Positions 1-12,136 of a DNA stretch of 31,368 nt are shown here, one piece after another. Numbering within the stretch: the stretch's first letter is position 1; each line of letters starts with the position of its first letter. The notes beneath the pieces were generated by a model that was not told where the DNA came from, did not search any database, and was given only the letters and a program-made list of their open reading frames with translations. Source of the stretch: Smittium culicis (taxonomy: Eukaryota > Kickxellomycota > Harpellomycetes > Harpellales > Legeriomycetaceae); NCBI GenBank assembly GCA_001970855.1, contig LSSN01001975.1:1-31368 (forward strand), read 5' to 3'. The position numbers were made by a program, and so were the translations under genes.

Positions 1-288
1 ATATAATACTTTTCTAAGCGTCACGAAAACTTATTAAAATAAAATACACATTTTAAAGATCTGAATTTATACGCACAGTATACAGATTCTAACTTTATTC
101 GCAAATAATTTTTTATTAATTCATACCTCTATTATATAGCTTTTATTATTAAATATAATCCATAAAAAATATCCGTTACAATTAAAAAAAAACATAAAAC
201 ATAAAATTAAAAAAAAAAACATCTATTACTTTTAATTTACAATCTTAAATCTTAATCCCCTATTAGTATATCGAATTAATTAAACAAA

Positions 289-1240
289 ATGACTACTGAA
301 AGTATTGCTGCTCATGAAAAGGAACAAATCCAAGAAGTTCCGACTAATTCGACTGTGCCGATAGTTCTAAGGAAGAAAGGGCATACCGAAAACAAAACCC
401 CTCCACATATATTCAGATAATATAAATATATATATCACCATATATTCATATGACTGGTTTGTGACTGATAAGATTTATTGGATAAAAATTTCCTTCTAGC
501 CAACTAAAATTTTATTTTTAGATTCTATTATAAATTACCACCTGGCAGTGTACTCGATAAAGTCGGCAATTTTATCAAAGCAAAAATATTAATTACATTT
601 AGCATTTTAAATATTTTTATACTATTAAATTATGATTAATAAACTCTAAGAGACCAAAAAAAAATAGATCCCAAATTTTCAAATAAAATTATTATCAAAA
701 AAAAGACCTGCGTCTCATAAGAATCTCAAATATGATACTGCTTTGGAATGTTGAGCTCTTTCAATTAAAGTTTTAGGTTATTCAATTTTTCTTTTATTTC
801 ATAGCCGCATTAGAAAATAGATATTTATAGGTTAATATTTTATTTGCTAAATATAATGAATCGAAATAAATAAACATAGTGAATAGTAAAAGTATGAATT
901 TATCCTCTTTGAATCTATATAAATTACAGAAAAAAATGTTCGCCCTTATTTCAAAGCCGAGTATTTAAGTTGTTAAATTTTAATGAGTACTAAATAAATG
1001 TGAAGAAAATTTAAAAATACTAACTTGAGGTGGTTTAAAGACTCAATAACAGGATGTATGAAAGATGGAAGAATCTAATCTTTTGTCAAAATAAAATATT
1101 GAAAAATAAATAGGGAATCACAATTAATGGCAGAATGTGTACTTAAGGTTCGAAGATAGAGACGCAATCCACCTAGATTTTTTAATTTCGCAAAATCTAT
1201 ACAGTTATTTTTATCGTAAATAGAAATGAAATTATATTCC
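289..1240 (+). pseudogene. Weak coding-like relics, unidentified (possibly transposon)
   Basis: I do not recognise this stretch. An ATG at 289 opens a 43-residue frame (begins MTTESIAAHEKE, stop 418-420) with non-repetitive, protein-like composition. After a TTTTTAG acceptor-like site at about 517-523 another frame continues (YYKLPPGSVLDKVGNF). Further short plausible frames lie near 1017-1078 (LRWFKDSITGCMKDGRI) and 1126-1240, the last broken by a stop after ten codons. No good GT donor links the first two pieces. The MTT start resembles the start of the LINE ORF1 at 11428, so a second decayed LINE on the plus strand is one possibility, but similarity beyond the first residues is weak. Confidence 0.25.
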
Positions 1241-2431
1241 CTGTTTAATCGTTATATTTCAGTACCAAAATAATCAAAATCAAAATTAAAGTTATGTTGA
1301 ATTAACAGGGTATTAACCACTCGTATAATAAGTGATAATATAGCTTTTTTCGTTATCAAATCCTAAAAAATTAATAAAGAGTAAAAAATAAAAATGATAA
1401 TTAACAAGATAAAGATTTTTAGAAAGTAAGACTCATCTGTTGACCCAATAGTTCTATATCTTGCTATCAATTCAAATCACTTGTAGTTATGATTTTTATT
1501 ATATTAAAATAAATGCAATTATTACAGAGGCGAATTTTTAGTAAAATAAACTAAAACGAGTAAAATTCCGGAAATTTTTTTTTAAAACCTTTGACATAAT
1601 TAATTTATCGATTATTAAACAAATAATACCTTAATTAAAGAATTTTATTGTATCAATATCAGATATATCTTTATTTTTACACACAATAAGTGCCATATTA
1701 TTCTAAAGATTAAGCTATACATTGACTACGAATTTTATTTTTGAATTTAAATTTTCAGGTTTTTTATAATTTTCTATAAAATATAATGAGAAATTATGGA
1801 ATTTTTATTTTTATTTTTTTTTTGTAGTACCTTTAATTAATCAAATTTTGTATTTGATAGGTAGTTTATAAGGGTCAATAAATTAATTAATTAGATATTA
1901 GATAGATCTTGTAGCATTTTTTGTTAAATTTGATATTTTAAATACCGAATTATGTGTTTGAAAAGGAAAATTAATAGTAAATTAAACATTATTTTATATC
2001 ATTTTTCAAATATTTTATTGGAAAATTTAATAAGGAAAAAAAAAAAGGCTAAATATTAATATTTATGGTAAAAAAATAAATGTTCTTTTCCTGGAATTAT
2101 GAAAAATTGATATTCAAAAAGGTAATAAAAAAAGCCCTAATTGAAGAAAAAAAATTCCGTACTCAACAAGATATTTTCATCATATTAAATGATTTAAATT
2201 GGTTGTCAATTTACTCCTGTTCAATATGCTGTAGAGTGCATCTTCTATTAAGAAAAAAATACAAAAAAGCACAAATTATATAGATAAAAATAAAAGAAAG
2301 AATATCAGAAAGAATGAATGAGAATGTCAAATAGAACTAATACATATTATACCTTTTAATTTTATTGAACACAAAGATTAAAATTCTAATTAAAAAATCA
2401 ATTTAAAGAAATTATAAGTGCAAAAACACAC

Positions 2432-2464
<33 letters not shown>
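2432..2464. repeat. (TAA)n microsatellite
   Basis: About eleven uninterrupted TAA units in non-coding DNA. This is a simple sequence repeat and probably length-polymorphic. Confidence 0.9.
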
Positions 2465-2465
<1 letters not shown>

Positions 2466-2877
2466 TTTGTTTATTCAATTTCATAGAAAAAATATGAAAC
2501 CATCTGCGCACGAATACAGTATTTAAATTGTATACCAAGAATGATTTAGTTCATTTCGAATTTTAGTTAAAAATTTATTAATATTTTAGATGTATTTTTA
2601 TAATTAGTTTATATTAAAAATATATATAGCATTTAAAAGAGTAAAAAGTAAAGAATAAGCACAAAAATCGAACTTCACAATGCTAAAAGTTGTAATTCTA
2701 ACTCAAAACAGTGCCTAATTACTAAAAATTATATTCAAAAATTCTTGAAACGAAGTTTATGAACCAAAAATATAAAAGAAAGATTTTTTATATGTATTCT
2801 CATCTGTACAAAAAACGCAATCGTGTATCTAAAAAATAACTATATTGAAACCTAGCTGTATACAAAGATATGTACTG

Positions 2878-2989
2878 AAAACTTAAACAATCAATTGAAA
2901 ATAAAGCTAGTGGTACAAAAATTCTAAAATATACATTTCTAATTGAATATATAAATAGTTTCAAGTATTTAGGGATAACCATTGATTAA
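2878..2989 (+). pseudogene. Relic of a non-LTR reverse transcriptase (FKYLGITID motif)
   Basis: A 36-residue plus-strand frame ends in SFKYLGITID followed by a stop. The phrase F-K-Y-L-G-I is typical of the segment just after the palm active site in LINE reverse transcriptases. The preceding residues (KLKQSIENKASGTKILKY) and a following out-of-frame SLTWETY piece fit a heavily decayed element. It lies on the opposite strand to the better preserved LINE at 5.0-11.4 kb, so it would be a separate insertion. The 60-codon minus-strand frame over 2800-2982 is its shadow. Confidence 0.4.
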
Positions 2990-3059
2990 ATAATATTAAA
3001 ATCACTAACATGGGAAACCTATAGGATGAATTTTGTTATAAATTGATAAAATATCAATT

Positions 3060-4119
3060 ATTTTATACTACTATTATGAAAATAATAATATTAATGGTGA
3101 AATACGATCAATTATTGAAAACTACGTAAAAATTACCCAAGAAATACTAAATGCTGATCTTTTTATTAGGTTTTTTTATTAATACATTAAACGCGTTTAT
3201 CACATTAAAAAATTTTTTTTTATAGAATTATACTATCATTCTTATATAATAAGTTCTAAAACAGTAATTTGTTTAAAAATAATGTTTACTCATCTAATCT
3301 TATAATCGTTTATTTACCCTTAAATTTATTTATTTAATTTTCTCCAATATATGCTCTTTTAAATTTTCTTTAATGATAAATATATTCACAAATAAATTTT
3401 ATGTGAGTTATTGTCTATTTTGAGTTATCAAAGTTATTATGTATGAGAGAAAATATAATATTTATAAGCAAAAATTTAGAAATTATATAATTTTTCTTGA
3501 TATAATTGAAGTATATATTTTCAAAATCATTGATTTTTCTTTTAATTATGTTCATCTATACACAATTTTCAAATAAAGAAAAAAAAGAGAATAAATACAC
3601 ATTATTAGAATATATTAAATATAATGATTGGAGCATATTATTTATAGTGACGGGCTTTTATTTGTTAACGATTTAATTTAATAAAACGAATTAGATAAAA
3701 CTGTGAACTTTTGATATAATACTTCTGGTTATATTCTCTATAAAATTAAAAATTAAACTGGTAGATAGGGAAAGTTAAATAGAAAATACTCCATTCATCG
3801 ACGTTATTACTTACAAGGATATAAAAATCCAATTAAAATTTAAGGCATTATAAATTCAAGATACCTATTTTTCTAATGGTGCGGTAAATAAAAGTAATTA
3901 TTGTAGTGCAACCTAAATAATATTTTAGTTTTTATATAAAGTAAACTAATTAAAATAATTTATCATGCTTGTTAGAAAATTTAGAAGCTATGATCTATAT
4001 ATAATTTTAAAATTTATATCGTTTTAATTTTTGAATAAGTATTCAAATTAATTTTAGGTATTAAGTTATATTAATGAAAATGATGGGATTTATTAATAGG
4101 AGATCGTGAGGAAAGGGTG
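3060..4119. other. AT-rich spacer, nothing recognisable
   Basis: Very AT-rich with frequent stops in all frames. I see no splice-compatible exons, RNA gene or convincing repeat. Confidence 0.5.
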
Positions 4120-4540
4120 TTTAACCATTTTTAAAGGTAAATTTTCCACCTGGCTCAATAGAAAACCAATTGGCTTTCATTTTATTTCAATTGTCTCTTT
4201 TTTAGTATTTTTCGCGTCTCTAATAATTTTTTCTTTTAAATGATTTTTCTATCTAAGGAAAATCCCTTCGGGAGGCAGAATTGGTTCCTTAATGCGGCTT
4301 CAGTTATAGTCCTGTAGACGCTCCATATGGCCAGGCCATACAGAATCTCAATATTAGGAAATTTTTTTTTCTGTTATTCTAAAAAAACCAAATACTAAGT
4401 CCACAGTCATTCTAATGGCTAATCGAGTATCTGTCGTATATTTTCGTTTATAAACTGTCTAATTAGTTTCCAGAATACATTAATTCTTCTTTAGCAAAAA
4501 CATGTCGCCGATTTTAACCTGGTGCCGCACTATAATTGTT
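4120..4540 (-). pseudogene. Decayed transposon coding relic, LTR integrase-like or LINE tail
   Basis: This island is less AT-rich than its surroundings and carries broken minus-strand frames. One reads RHQVKIGDMFLLKK (about 4490-4535), which resembles the GD-V-LL phrase of the GPY/F region at the C-terminus of gypsy-type integrases. Another reads ITEAALRNQFCLPKGF, and a third reads FSIEPGGKFTFKNG before a stop at 4121. Several stops and frame changes separate them. It lies just past the zinc-finger end of the LINE ORF2, so it could instead be the tail of that protein. The plus strand also has short open frames here, so the strand is not secure. Confidence 0.3.
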
Positions 4541-6100
4541 TAGTTAGTTAATAAGTATATTTATTTTAATTTTTGTTTTATTAAAATCTTTTAAATAGAA
4601 TTTTATTTGTTAAGTATTTTTTTCTTACCAATTCTTCGGAAATATAATAAAATTGTTTTTGAAGGGGGCTTTTATACCTTTTTTTGTAATAACATCTTTC
4701 TTACTTTTAGTAACGACCGAAGTTTAATATTGTAAAATGTTGATAAAGCTAAGTTTTAATCGAGTAATTTGGTAATAATAGAGTAAAGAATATCTTGACT
4801 ATAAATATGGCATATATTTAACCAAGTTGATATTTTGGTGTTGAAAAAAATTCTTTGTATAATGAGGATCTTGGATTTTTTTTTGTACAAAGAGAAAAAA
4901 ACATCAACATACTATCTCTTTCAAATCATTACTAAATTTATATCATTGGCTCTTAGAATTTTACTACGACAAAAAAATTCTCTTTATATTATCTTTTCTT
5001 GATTTGCATACTTTGCATTCCTGTGATTGTTCAAATCGACCTTTATTGTATATCTTTAACCTTTCCCTGGTTAATAATGCATTTTTTAAGAGCACATATA
5101 AATGTCAGGCTATTTTTATTAAGTCTAAATTATGAATTTTGAGCCTGTTAAAAACCGGTTCTATATCTTTATATTTGCCAATAGAATACCATTTATGTTG
5201 AACTATTGACACAGTTCTATTTTTAAAGTCAATGAATTTTCTTACTGTATGATTGCACCATTTATACATTGGCTGTTTAATAATATAAAATGCACTATTT
5301 GGTATTCTGAAGCTTTGTTTTGAGCTTTGATCAAACCAATTGGTTTTAATTGTTGATTTTACTATAAATACTATTGGTTTGTCTTTTATTTTTATCGTAT
5401 ATATGTATTCAGAGTGATTACCCCAAATCAGTTTGCAGCTACTAATTAGATTAAACATAGTAGATATTCATTTATCTTTTAAACAGTTGAAATCTTTATT
5501 TAGCAGGTTTTACACAGAATAATGTTAGCTTTGTTTTCTCCAAGCATTTTTATTTCTAAATGACCAATTATTCACATAAGCTTTTTTATTACATAGGTTT
5601 TATTCACTGTTTTAAGATCAGCCATCCATATGGTGGATATTGACTCACTTTTTTAATTTTTTTATTTACTAACAAATCGATGAAATTTTCGTTTTTTCTG
5701 AGTCTATTGGATATTATTTGAAGGTTGTCGGTTATTAATTTACTCCATATATTTTTATTATTTGAGAGCATTTTGTTGTACCATTTCATAATTAATTTTT
5801 TTTTGATTGGGCTTCGATATTAAGGAGTAGCAATCCTAATTCTATTTTTCCAATTCCAATATATTTAATTTCATTTGAAAATTTTTATTTTCCTGTTATG
5901 AAATTAGTAATAAATTTGCGATTATATTATTACACAAATGTAATCACAGCGCATAATATTTGCTTATTACTTTAGCAAACTTACTAATTTTAAATTATTA
6001 AGTGACTGAATATAATATTATTTTTTATATTTGTTTTGGTTGGAATTTTATTACATTTATTTATTTTTTATAACCTTTTTAAGTTTATAAAGATAATATG

Positions 6101-7436
6101 AAATTTAAAGCAATCAAGGCTGCTTTTATACCTTTCGTATTCATACTTTGTGTGTGAATACGCTTTACTAACGATATTTTTTTGTAGAAGAATACTTTAC
6201 ATAGAAATTTTACTATTATTATATTTGCACTATAATAAATTAAAAAATATGATATTATTAAAACAATAATATAGTGGTAATATAAACAAAGAGGCTATTA
6301 TTATTTGGAAACAGGTTGCATACTTATTTATTCAACAATAACGCAAGTATTTGCTGTTTCCACACTTATTACCTGCGTGTTTCGCAACAATAAAATATAA
6401 ATATGAAGCAATTTGTATTAGAAATTTTAAGCATAAAAGCAGTGTGAGTGAACATATATATCGAGGTTCTTCGTGGTTAGGGTAAGACTTCTTTCGTTAA
6501 GTAATGCGGTATTTTGAATATTACGCTTTTACCTGCAACTTATCACCAGCTTCACTAAAATTAGACAAGTTCTCCGATATCATAGCGATTAAAATAAGTT
6601 TTTTAAATAGTAAAAATAAAATTTAGGCAAGATTTAGTTGATATGTATTTTTTGCTTAGTATAGTTTTACTTAATTGTTTTTGTTTTTATTGTTTAAATT
6701 TAAGGTTAATAATATCGTGAAAGAATTAAGAGAAAGAAAATTAATGAAACTAATAAAAGAATTAATATCTTAAGTTAGTTTCAGTATTTAAAAGTGTTCA
6801 GATAAAAGATATAAAAGCTTAGTATGTAGTTTATAATAAAATTTTTATAAATTTTAATTTATCCTTCGTTGTATTTTTTTTTTGAGTTCGGATACCCTTT
6901 ATTTTATAATAAAATTTTAATATGGTAAACTCTTTGTATAACCTGGTTTATTTAGATATGAGAGTTATTATTTATTCGATACTTTGGTAACTAAGATCCT
7001 TTGTATTCTCTTTGTATTTAATTTATTTATTTATTTATTTCTCTTATTAGAATTTTATTATTCTTTATTAACTTAGTTATTTCTGTTAGAAATGTTATTT
7101 ATAGAGATAAATATCTTTTATTTCGAATAAGTTACGATCTATCTTTTTATAAACTCATTCTTATATAAATTGATTGTAACTTTAATAGACCATTATTTTA
7201 GGTTTATATTTTGATGTTCTGGAAGTTCTCTTATAGAACTTCATTATATATTTAAATGTGATATACTCACAAATAAAATTAATTTATGTAATATTTTATT
7301 ACTGTTTTATAAGTATAAATTTTATCTTATAATTTTATTTAACTATTGTTCTACTAGCTATTATATTTAGCAAAGAATCTGAAACTCAAAGTTAGAATAT
7401 CAATGGTATAAAAGCAGCCTTGATTTCTTTTAATTT
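6101..7436. mobile_element. Inverted-repeat element nested in the LINE
   Basis: A perfect 21-bp inverted repeat (AATCAAGGCTGCTTTTATACC at 6112-6132, its complement at 7405-7425) bounds 1314 bp. Similarity extends outward about 11 bp (9 of 11 matching) and inward at least 24 bp (about 15 of 24), so the arms are roughly 55-60 bp and diverged. The segment interrupts the LINE ORF2 between the post-palm and C-terminal parts, and no reverse-transcriptase-like sequence is seen inside. This suits a non-autonomous DNA transposon. No transposase frame is present, and I cannot see a clear target-site duplication. A 14-bp match to the arm (GCTTTTATACCTTT) also occurs near 4668-4681. Confidence 0.6.
6307..6361. 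repeat. Hairpin inside the inverted-repeat element
   Basis: GGAAACAG at 6307-6314 pairs perfectly with CTGTTTCC at 6354-6361. Inside this, GCATACTT-like and AAGTATTTGC-like arms extend the stem imperfectly around a loop of about 20 bases. It may be a subterminal structure of the element; no function is claimed. Confidence 0.45.
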
Positions 7437-9975
7437 AACATAAAAAAGATCACAAAAAATAGATAAAATATGTATAAACATAAATCAAATATTTAATTAA
7501 AATTATTATTACAAGCTAAACTAATGGAAAATAAAATAAAACTGAAACAGAAGAATCAAGCGGGCTTAAAATAAGTCACGCATAACAGTTTCATACGGAT
7601 ATAAGATTATTTTCTTTATATCTTTTATAAAATTATCACTAAATGGTATTAAATAAGCACTAAACCATAACTTGTATATTAAAAAAGTATTATCCAATAA
7701 TATCTTTAATTTTAAGTTATAAATTTATTTTCTATTCAATTGTCATTAGTATTGTCTAACTTTATATAAATGGTCTTATCTTCATTTATTTTGGCATTTG
7801 ATGCTAGCGAATGAAGTTTTGGGGCTTCATTAACTGCTTTTTCACCCTCTTTATTATTAATTCCTATTGAAAGATCGACTTAATAGGCTAATTTTATGTA
7901 TTTTCTGGAGAATGGAATTTCAAAAGTACTGTTTTTGATTAAAATGAGGAGGGTTTCTAATATTATATTATACAACAATGGAGATAGATGATATCCTTTT
8001 CTGAGACCTTGCTGAGCTATGATAGGCTGTGTTAATTCCTCATTTATTTTAATGGTCGTTTTTGGATTTGAGTATATGCTTCTAATTATGTTATTGAATA
8101 ATTGACTAAATCCAAATCTCTCTAAACACTTGAACAAAAAACTCCAATCAACTATATTGTAAGCTTTCTCTATATCTAATTTTTATAGATATCCATTGGT
8201 TACATCTGGGGCTATTTTACTGATTTCAAATAGAAACCTTGTTTTTACTATACTTTCAAATATAATCCTATTTTTAATAAATCCTGATTAGTGGTCATTT
8301 GTTATGTTGCATACTATCTTTTGTATTATTTTAGTTAGTATCTTTGTATAGATCTTTTCATCAGTGTTTGACGAAGTTATTGGCCTATAGCTTTTAAGGT
8401 TTTTTATGTCACCCGTTTTTGGAATTAGGATAATTATTTACCTTTCATTAATTACATTCCATTGCTGCATACTATTTGTGCTGTTAGTATTATTTTTAAA
8501 TCTTGGATAATTTTTCTTTGTACTTTATTTAGAATTCAACAATTAGCACATCTGGACCAGGTGATTTTTTTTTAGTTGTTTCATCTATAGATTCAATTAT
8601 TTCCCCATTACTAATTTCTTTGTCTAGTTCAGCTGATTCCATTGGCGAAGTTTTATTTTTAATTTGTTGAATTAAGATTAATTGGCTATTTTCGCTACTA
8701 CACCCTTTTCAAATAATTTTATATAGAATTTGAGGCACATATTTTTTATTTCTGTTATATTTTTTTTGGACATCCATTCTCATCTAGCAGCTCTATAATA
8801 TCTTTCCTATTTTCTTTTGATCTAAGTTGTCCAAAAAAGTATTTATTATATCGATAGAATTTTCTGCCCAATAGGAGCGCGATCTTACTATTAGACCATC
8901 CAGTTTTTCTTTTTTAATCTTTTTTATTTTTTTCTGATTTTCATAGCTTCATTTTTAGATAAATTGCGAGTAAATTCGTTTATATTTTTGTTTTTAAGCA
9001 AAGTTTTGTATGTTTTAATTGTGTTTTCTAACGAATCTATCAATTTATTTTAGTTTTGAAGCTTTCCATACTTAATGAAAATGCTTTTGAATGAACTTTT
9101 TAGCTCACTCAAATAAGTTATGGAGCTGCATGGCCTATCCAAAATTTGTATTATTTCATTTGAGATATAAATATTATCTAATGATTTTTATTTAGCTTCC
9201 TATTGCTTGAATTTGGCCTCTTTTTTTATCTATTTTTTATACTTGTTGTCGGAAATCCATTGGGTCCAATATCTCTAATTGATGATTCGAATATTATATC
9301 TTTTGAAGCAAGAATATGGTCAATTTTACATCTATATCTCCCAGAATAATATTTCCACGTATAAAAATTTTCTTTTTTTATTGGTTCACTAATATGTTTT
9401 TTAAGGTTAATGTGATTGGTAATTTTTTCCATGATCAATAATTAACATAAATTGGTTATTTTTGAGGTGAATTGACTATTAAATTCATTTTCTACCATGT
9501 ATATATTTAAATTAAATTAAATTCTTCATTTTCTATGCTGCTATTAGATATTTTAACTTAGAAGAAATACTGATGCAATTCTTCTCTCTTTTTTGTTATT
9601 GTGAAAATATAAATTTTCAATTTTTAATTGAACATTTTCAGGCGCCTTTAATCTGATGATATTAAACATACTTCAAAATACAGCCAATTACCTACTATTT
9701 CATAATTTTTATTATTTATTGTTGCTGCTGTGTATATAGATCAAATTATTTTATTGCTCCTACAGTTTGACCAGAATTTTTTATCAGCGTTTTTTAAGGT
9801 AATTTCTTGCAAACAGATTATATCGGTTTTTTTTTTTGAGATAGATAAAAAGTCTTCACTTTTTTGTTGTTGTCTGCTATACCTTTGAAGTTAGACGGCT
9901 TTTAAAATTTGCTCTTCTTTTTTTCTACTATTCGTTTTATTTTTTTTTTGTATTTTTATATTTTAGATTGTTAAT

Positions 9976-11428
9976 TTATTTTTCATTCATAGAAAAATCA
10001 TCTTCGATTGTCGAATTTGGAGTCTTGAAAGATTTAGCTCGAGTTTCTTTGATTAAAATTTCCTTATAGATTATATTTGATTGTGTGATTCCCGATACTC
10101 TCAAACTACAGAAACGGTCAACTGTAGCAAGGATTTGAGATGGTGAACCTTCCATCGATTTTTTCATAATTTCACTAATACATCAGAATCTTTACTATTT
10201 ATATTTTCTTAGGTTCTTATGGTTTTAAATTAATCCCTTATTTTGAATTTTCTGTTTAGACCATCCATAGTGTCAGATTTTTTAGCTAATGCAATCCTCC
10301 TTATTAATGTTCTTACATTACTTACTTTCAGATTGTTTTCATTTTGCATTTTGATAGGTTCTCTCAGTATACAGTTTTCTGCATCGATCAGGTTTACAAT
10401 AATATTTTTTTAAATAGAGTATTTGCACTTTCTTTAGCCTTATCTGATGAATTTTCGATTCTCAACTCATTCGATTTACTTTTGACTTCATTAGGATTTT
10501 CATAACCTACATGTTTACTAGATATTAAATGTATTTCCTTGGCTCCGTTTGTGTTGATATGGTCCTCAAATAATGTATTTTCTGTATTTTTTTTGTTTTC
10601 CTCTTCAATATTTGCATTTTCTGTTTCTTTATCAATAAAAAATTTTTTAGTTATGTTTTTTGGATTTGAATCCCGAGATCTTTTCTATTTTTTTTTTCGT
10701 TTTTTAACTTAATTACTGGGCAAATATACTTCCAATGCTCATTTTTCTTGAAGTAAGTACATACACTATGATCTCCTTTCCAGAGATATACCACTTTAAT
10801 ATCGTTTATTTTCAAAGTTTTAGGGATTTCATCACTTTTTTTGGTTTTAATAACTACTTTAATACTCTTGGAGGGATAGGAGTTAAATTTTGTTTGTTTA
10901 AAGGCCGTAATATCAACTACCTCCCCTATAGCTTTGAAATTATCATATACTGCTTGGGAAACTTGCCAAACACTTAGTCGAGTATATGAAGAAATAGCTA
11001 TGAACTTATACTCGTCATTGTATTCCGAAGTTTCAAGGAATTCAATACTATTTTGACCCGATTTAAGATCAATTTTTTTTTCTTTTTGTTTACTTTCATT
11101 ATCGATAAACTTAAATAAGATGATTTTGCGTTTGTTATCTATTTCAAAGCAGGATTGGATCTCTCCTAGTTGTTCAATTATACTTTCGACAATTAGGTCA
11201 CGCATTTTACAGTCTAGTTTAAAAGAGGTCCCCGCATACATAAAACCTTTTGCTCTTTTGGTTCCATTCCAGATACCGTTTCCATAATGGGACTGGTTTG
11301 AAATTAAAGTTTTTAATTACATTCTTCCTTATTCCTCATCAAAATATTGGGGATTTAAGGCTTTTTACCACTGCAACTGCCCATCTTTGAGTCGTAGAGG
11401 CGTTTTTTCTATTTTCGTTAGTAGTCAT
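9976..11428 (-). pseudogene. LINE ORF1 (Gag-like, zinc knuckle), broken
   Basis: The likely start is ATG 11428-11426 (MTTNENRKN...). Two stops and a frame change precede the longest open piece, 11241-10651 (196 residues). That piece ends in C-TY-F-KKNE-H-WKYI-C, a CX2CX4HX4C knuckle whose second cysteine is now Phe. The frame then shifts, but protein-like sequence continues (SRDSNPKNITKKFF... to about 10390, then VSNVRTLIRRIALAKKSD). A last piece occupies 10167-9976. In LINEs this protein binds the element RNA and accompanies it to the target. Only the strand, order and knuckle support this call; no ORF1 name is claimed. The knuckle loss and frame breaks mean it cannot be functional as read. 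Confidence 0.75.
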
Positions 11429-12136
11429 ACACTTTATTATACTCTAGAATCAGCTAGAGCTTTAAGCTTGGGTAAAGGTTTGTTTATTTTGTGGGCTGAT
11501 ATTAGAAATAAAAATTATTGGTTCGTTTATCGCAGGTATTCGAAGTAGAAGAGAAAGAACATGTTCTATATTTATAAAACTAAATTTTCAAATTTCAAAT
11601 TTATAAATTTAAAAAATTAGCTACTATAAAGTTGTTAGTTATTTTTTTGATAGTACTAGAGCTTAAATACTTATTTTTGAAGCGATAAGCATGAATTTAT
11701 GAATATGAAATTCATAGATACTTAGTGCATCTTATCCAATTGTTTTTTAGTATTTATAATTATACTCGACTCGAAGAAATGAAGCATTAGAAGCCTAATA
11801 ATATGATTGGCTCGATGTTATTTTTTTACCCTTTGTCCCCCAACGCTTTTTATAAAAAGAATTTATGGACCTGAGGTTAGTTAGAGCCAGTTAAATTATT
11901 TGTTACCATTATATAATGAACCAATAATATTTTTTAATCTTGCTGTAAAACTAAATAATGGAACTCAATTGGCTATAATAGGTGGTTAAAAATCACCATA
12001 CTGAAAATGAAAGGGAACTATGATTATCTATTTGATATCTTCATTTCAGAAAACAAATAAAAGCGCTTATTTACGCTTGTATCTTTTTGATTTTCTCTAC
12101 GAAAATTAAATCTATTAATGTTTAGAGAACTATATA
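11429..12136. other. Spacer between LINE and MITE
   Basis: No gene seen. It probably includes the LINE 5' leader near 11430-11520. A short palindrome (ATGAATTT...AAATTCAT) lies near 11691-11715, and a GGTG...CACC hairpin near 11981-11998. The minus-strand frame 12024-12206 runs into the MITE terminal repeat and is not a gene. Confidence 0.5.

Larger units (their letters stand above)
4963..9900 (-). pseudogene. LINE ORF2 (endonuclease-reverse transcriptase), broken
   Basis: The endonuclease start is visible at about 9895-9780 (NFKGIADNNKK..., then DIICLQE with the catalytic Glu kept). It continues at 9438-9226 with RCKIDHILAS, but the expected SDH triad is replaced by PNG. The RT fingers read IPKTGDIKNLKSYRPITS (about 8440-8385) and SGFIKNRIIF (about 8285). 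Palm motif A reads LDIEKAYN, with the catalytic Asp now Asn (about 8170). QQGLRKGYHLSPLLYN follows. Motif C is Y-stop-V-D in place of YADD (7882-7871). LIYKLWFSAYLIPF (about 7690) is typical post-palm sequence. After the inserted element, 5789-5105 holds two downstream pieces, then LLTRERLKIYNKGRF and a C-X2-C-X8-R finger (about 5090-4963) whose His and last Cys are lost. It would cut and reverse-transcribe target DNA in an active element. Confidence 0.85.
4963..11428 (-). mobile_element. Dead non-LTR retrotransposon (LINE) with two ORFs
   Basis: Reading the minus strand from 11428 downward, the order is ORF1 with a zinc knuckle, then ORF2 with AP-like endonuclease, reverse transcriptase and a C-terminal zinc finger. 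This is the layout of Tad1/L1-like LINEs. Frameshifts and stops are scattered throughout, and the catalytic residues are lost (see the two ORF entries). ORF2 is split by a 1.3-kb inverted-repeat element at 6101-7436. I could not find target-site duplications or a 3' tail, so both ends are approximate. The 5' end may extend somewhat beyond the ORF1 start. Confidence 0.85.

Noticed and set aside
6460..6520. tRNA-like D-arm string TGGTTAGGG
   Set aside because: No matching acceptor stem, anticodon arm or TTCGA loop follows at the right spacing.
10735..10977. 80-codon plus frame
   Set aside because: It lies opposite the LINE ORF1 segment that carries the zinc-knuckle remnant.
11672..11687. 16-bp exact match TATTTTTGAAGCGATA to 31201-31216
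   Set aside because: At this AT content a few 16-bp matches are expected by chance in a window of this size, and flanks do not align.
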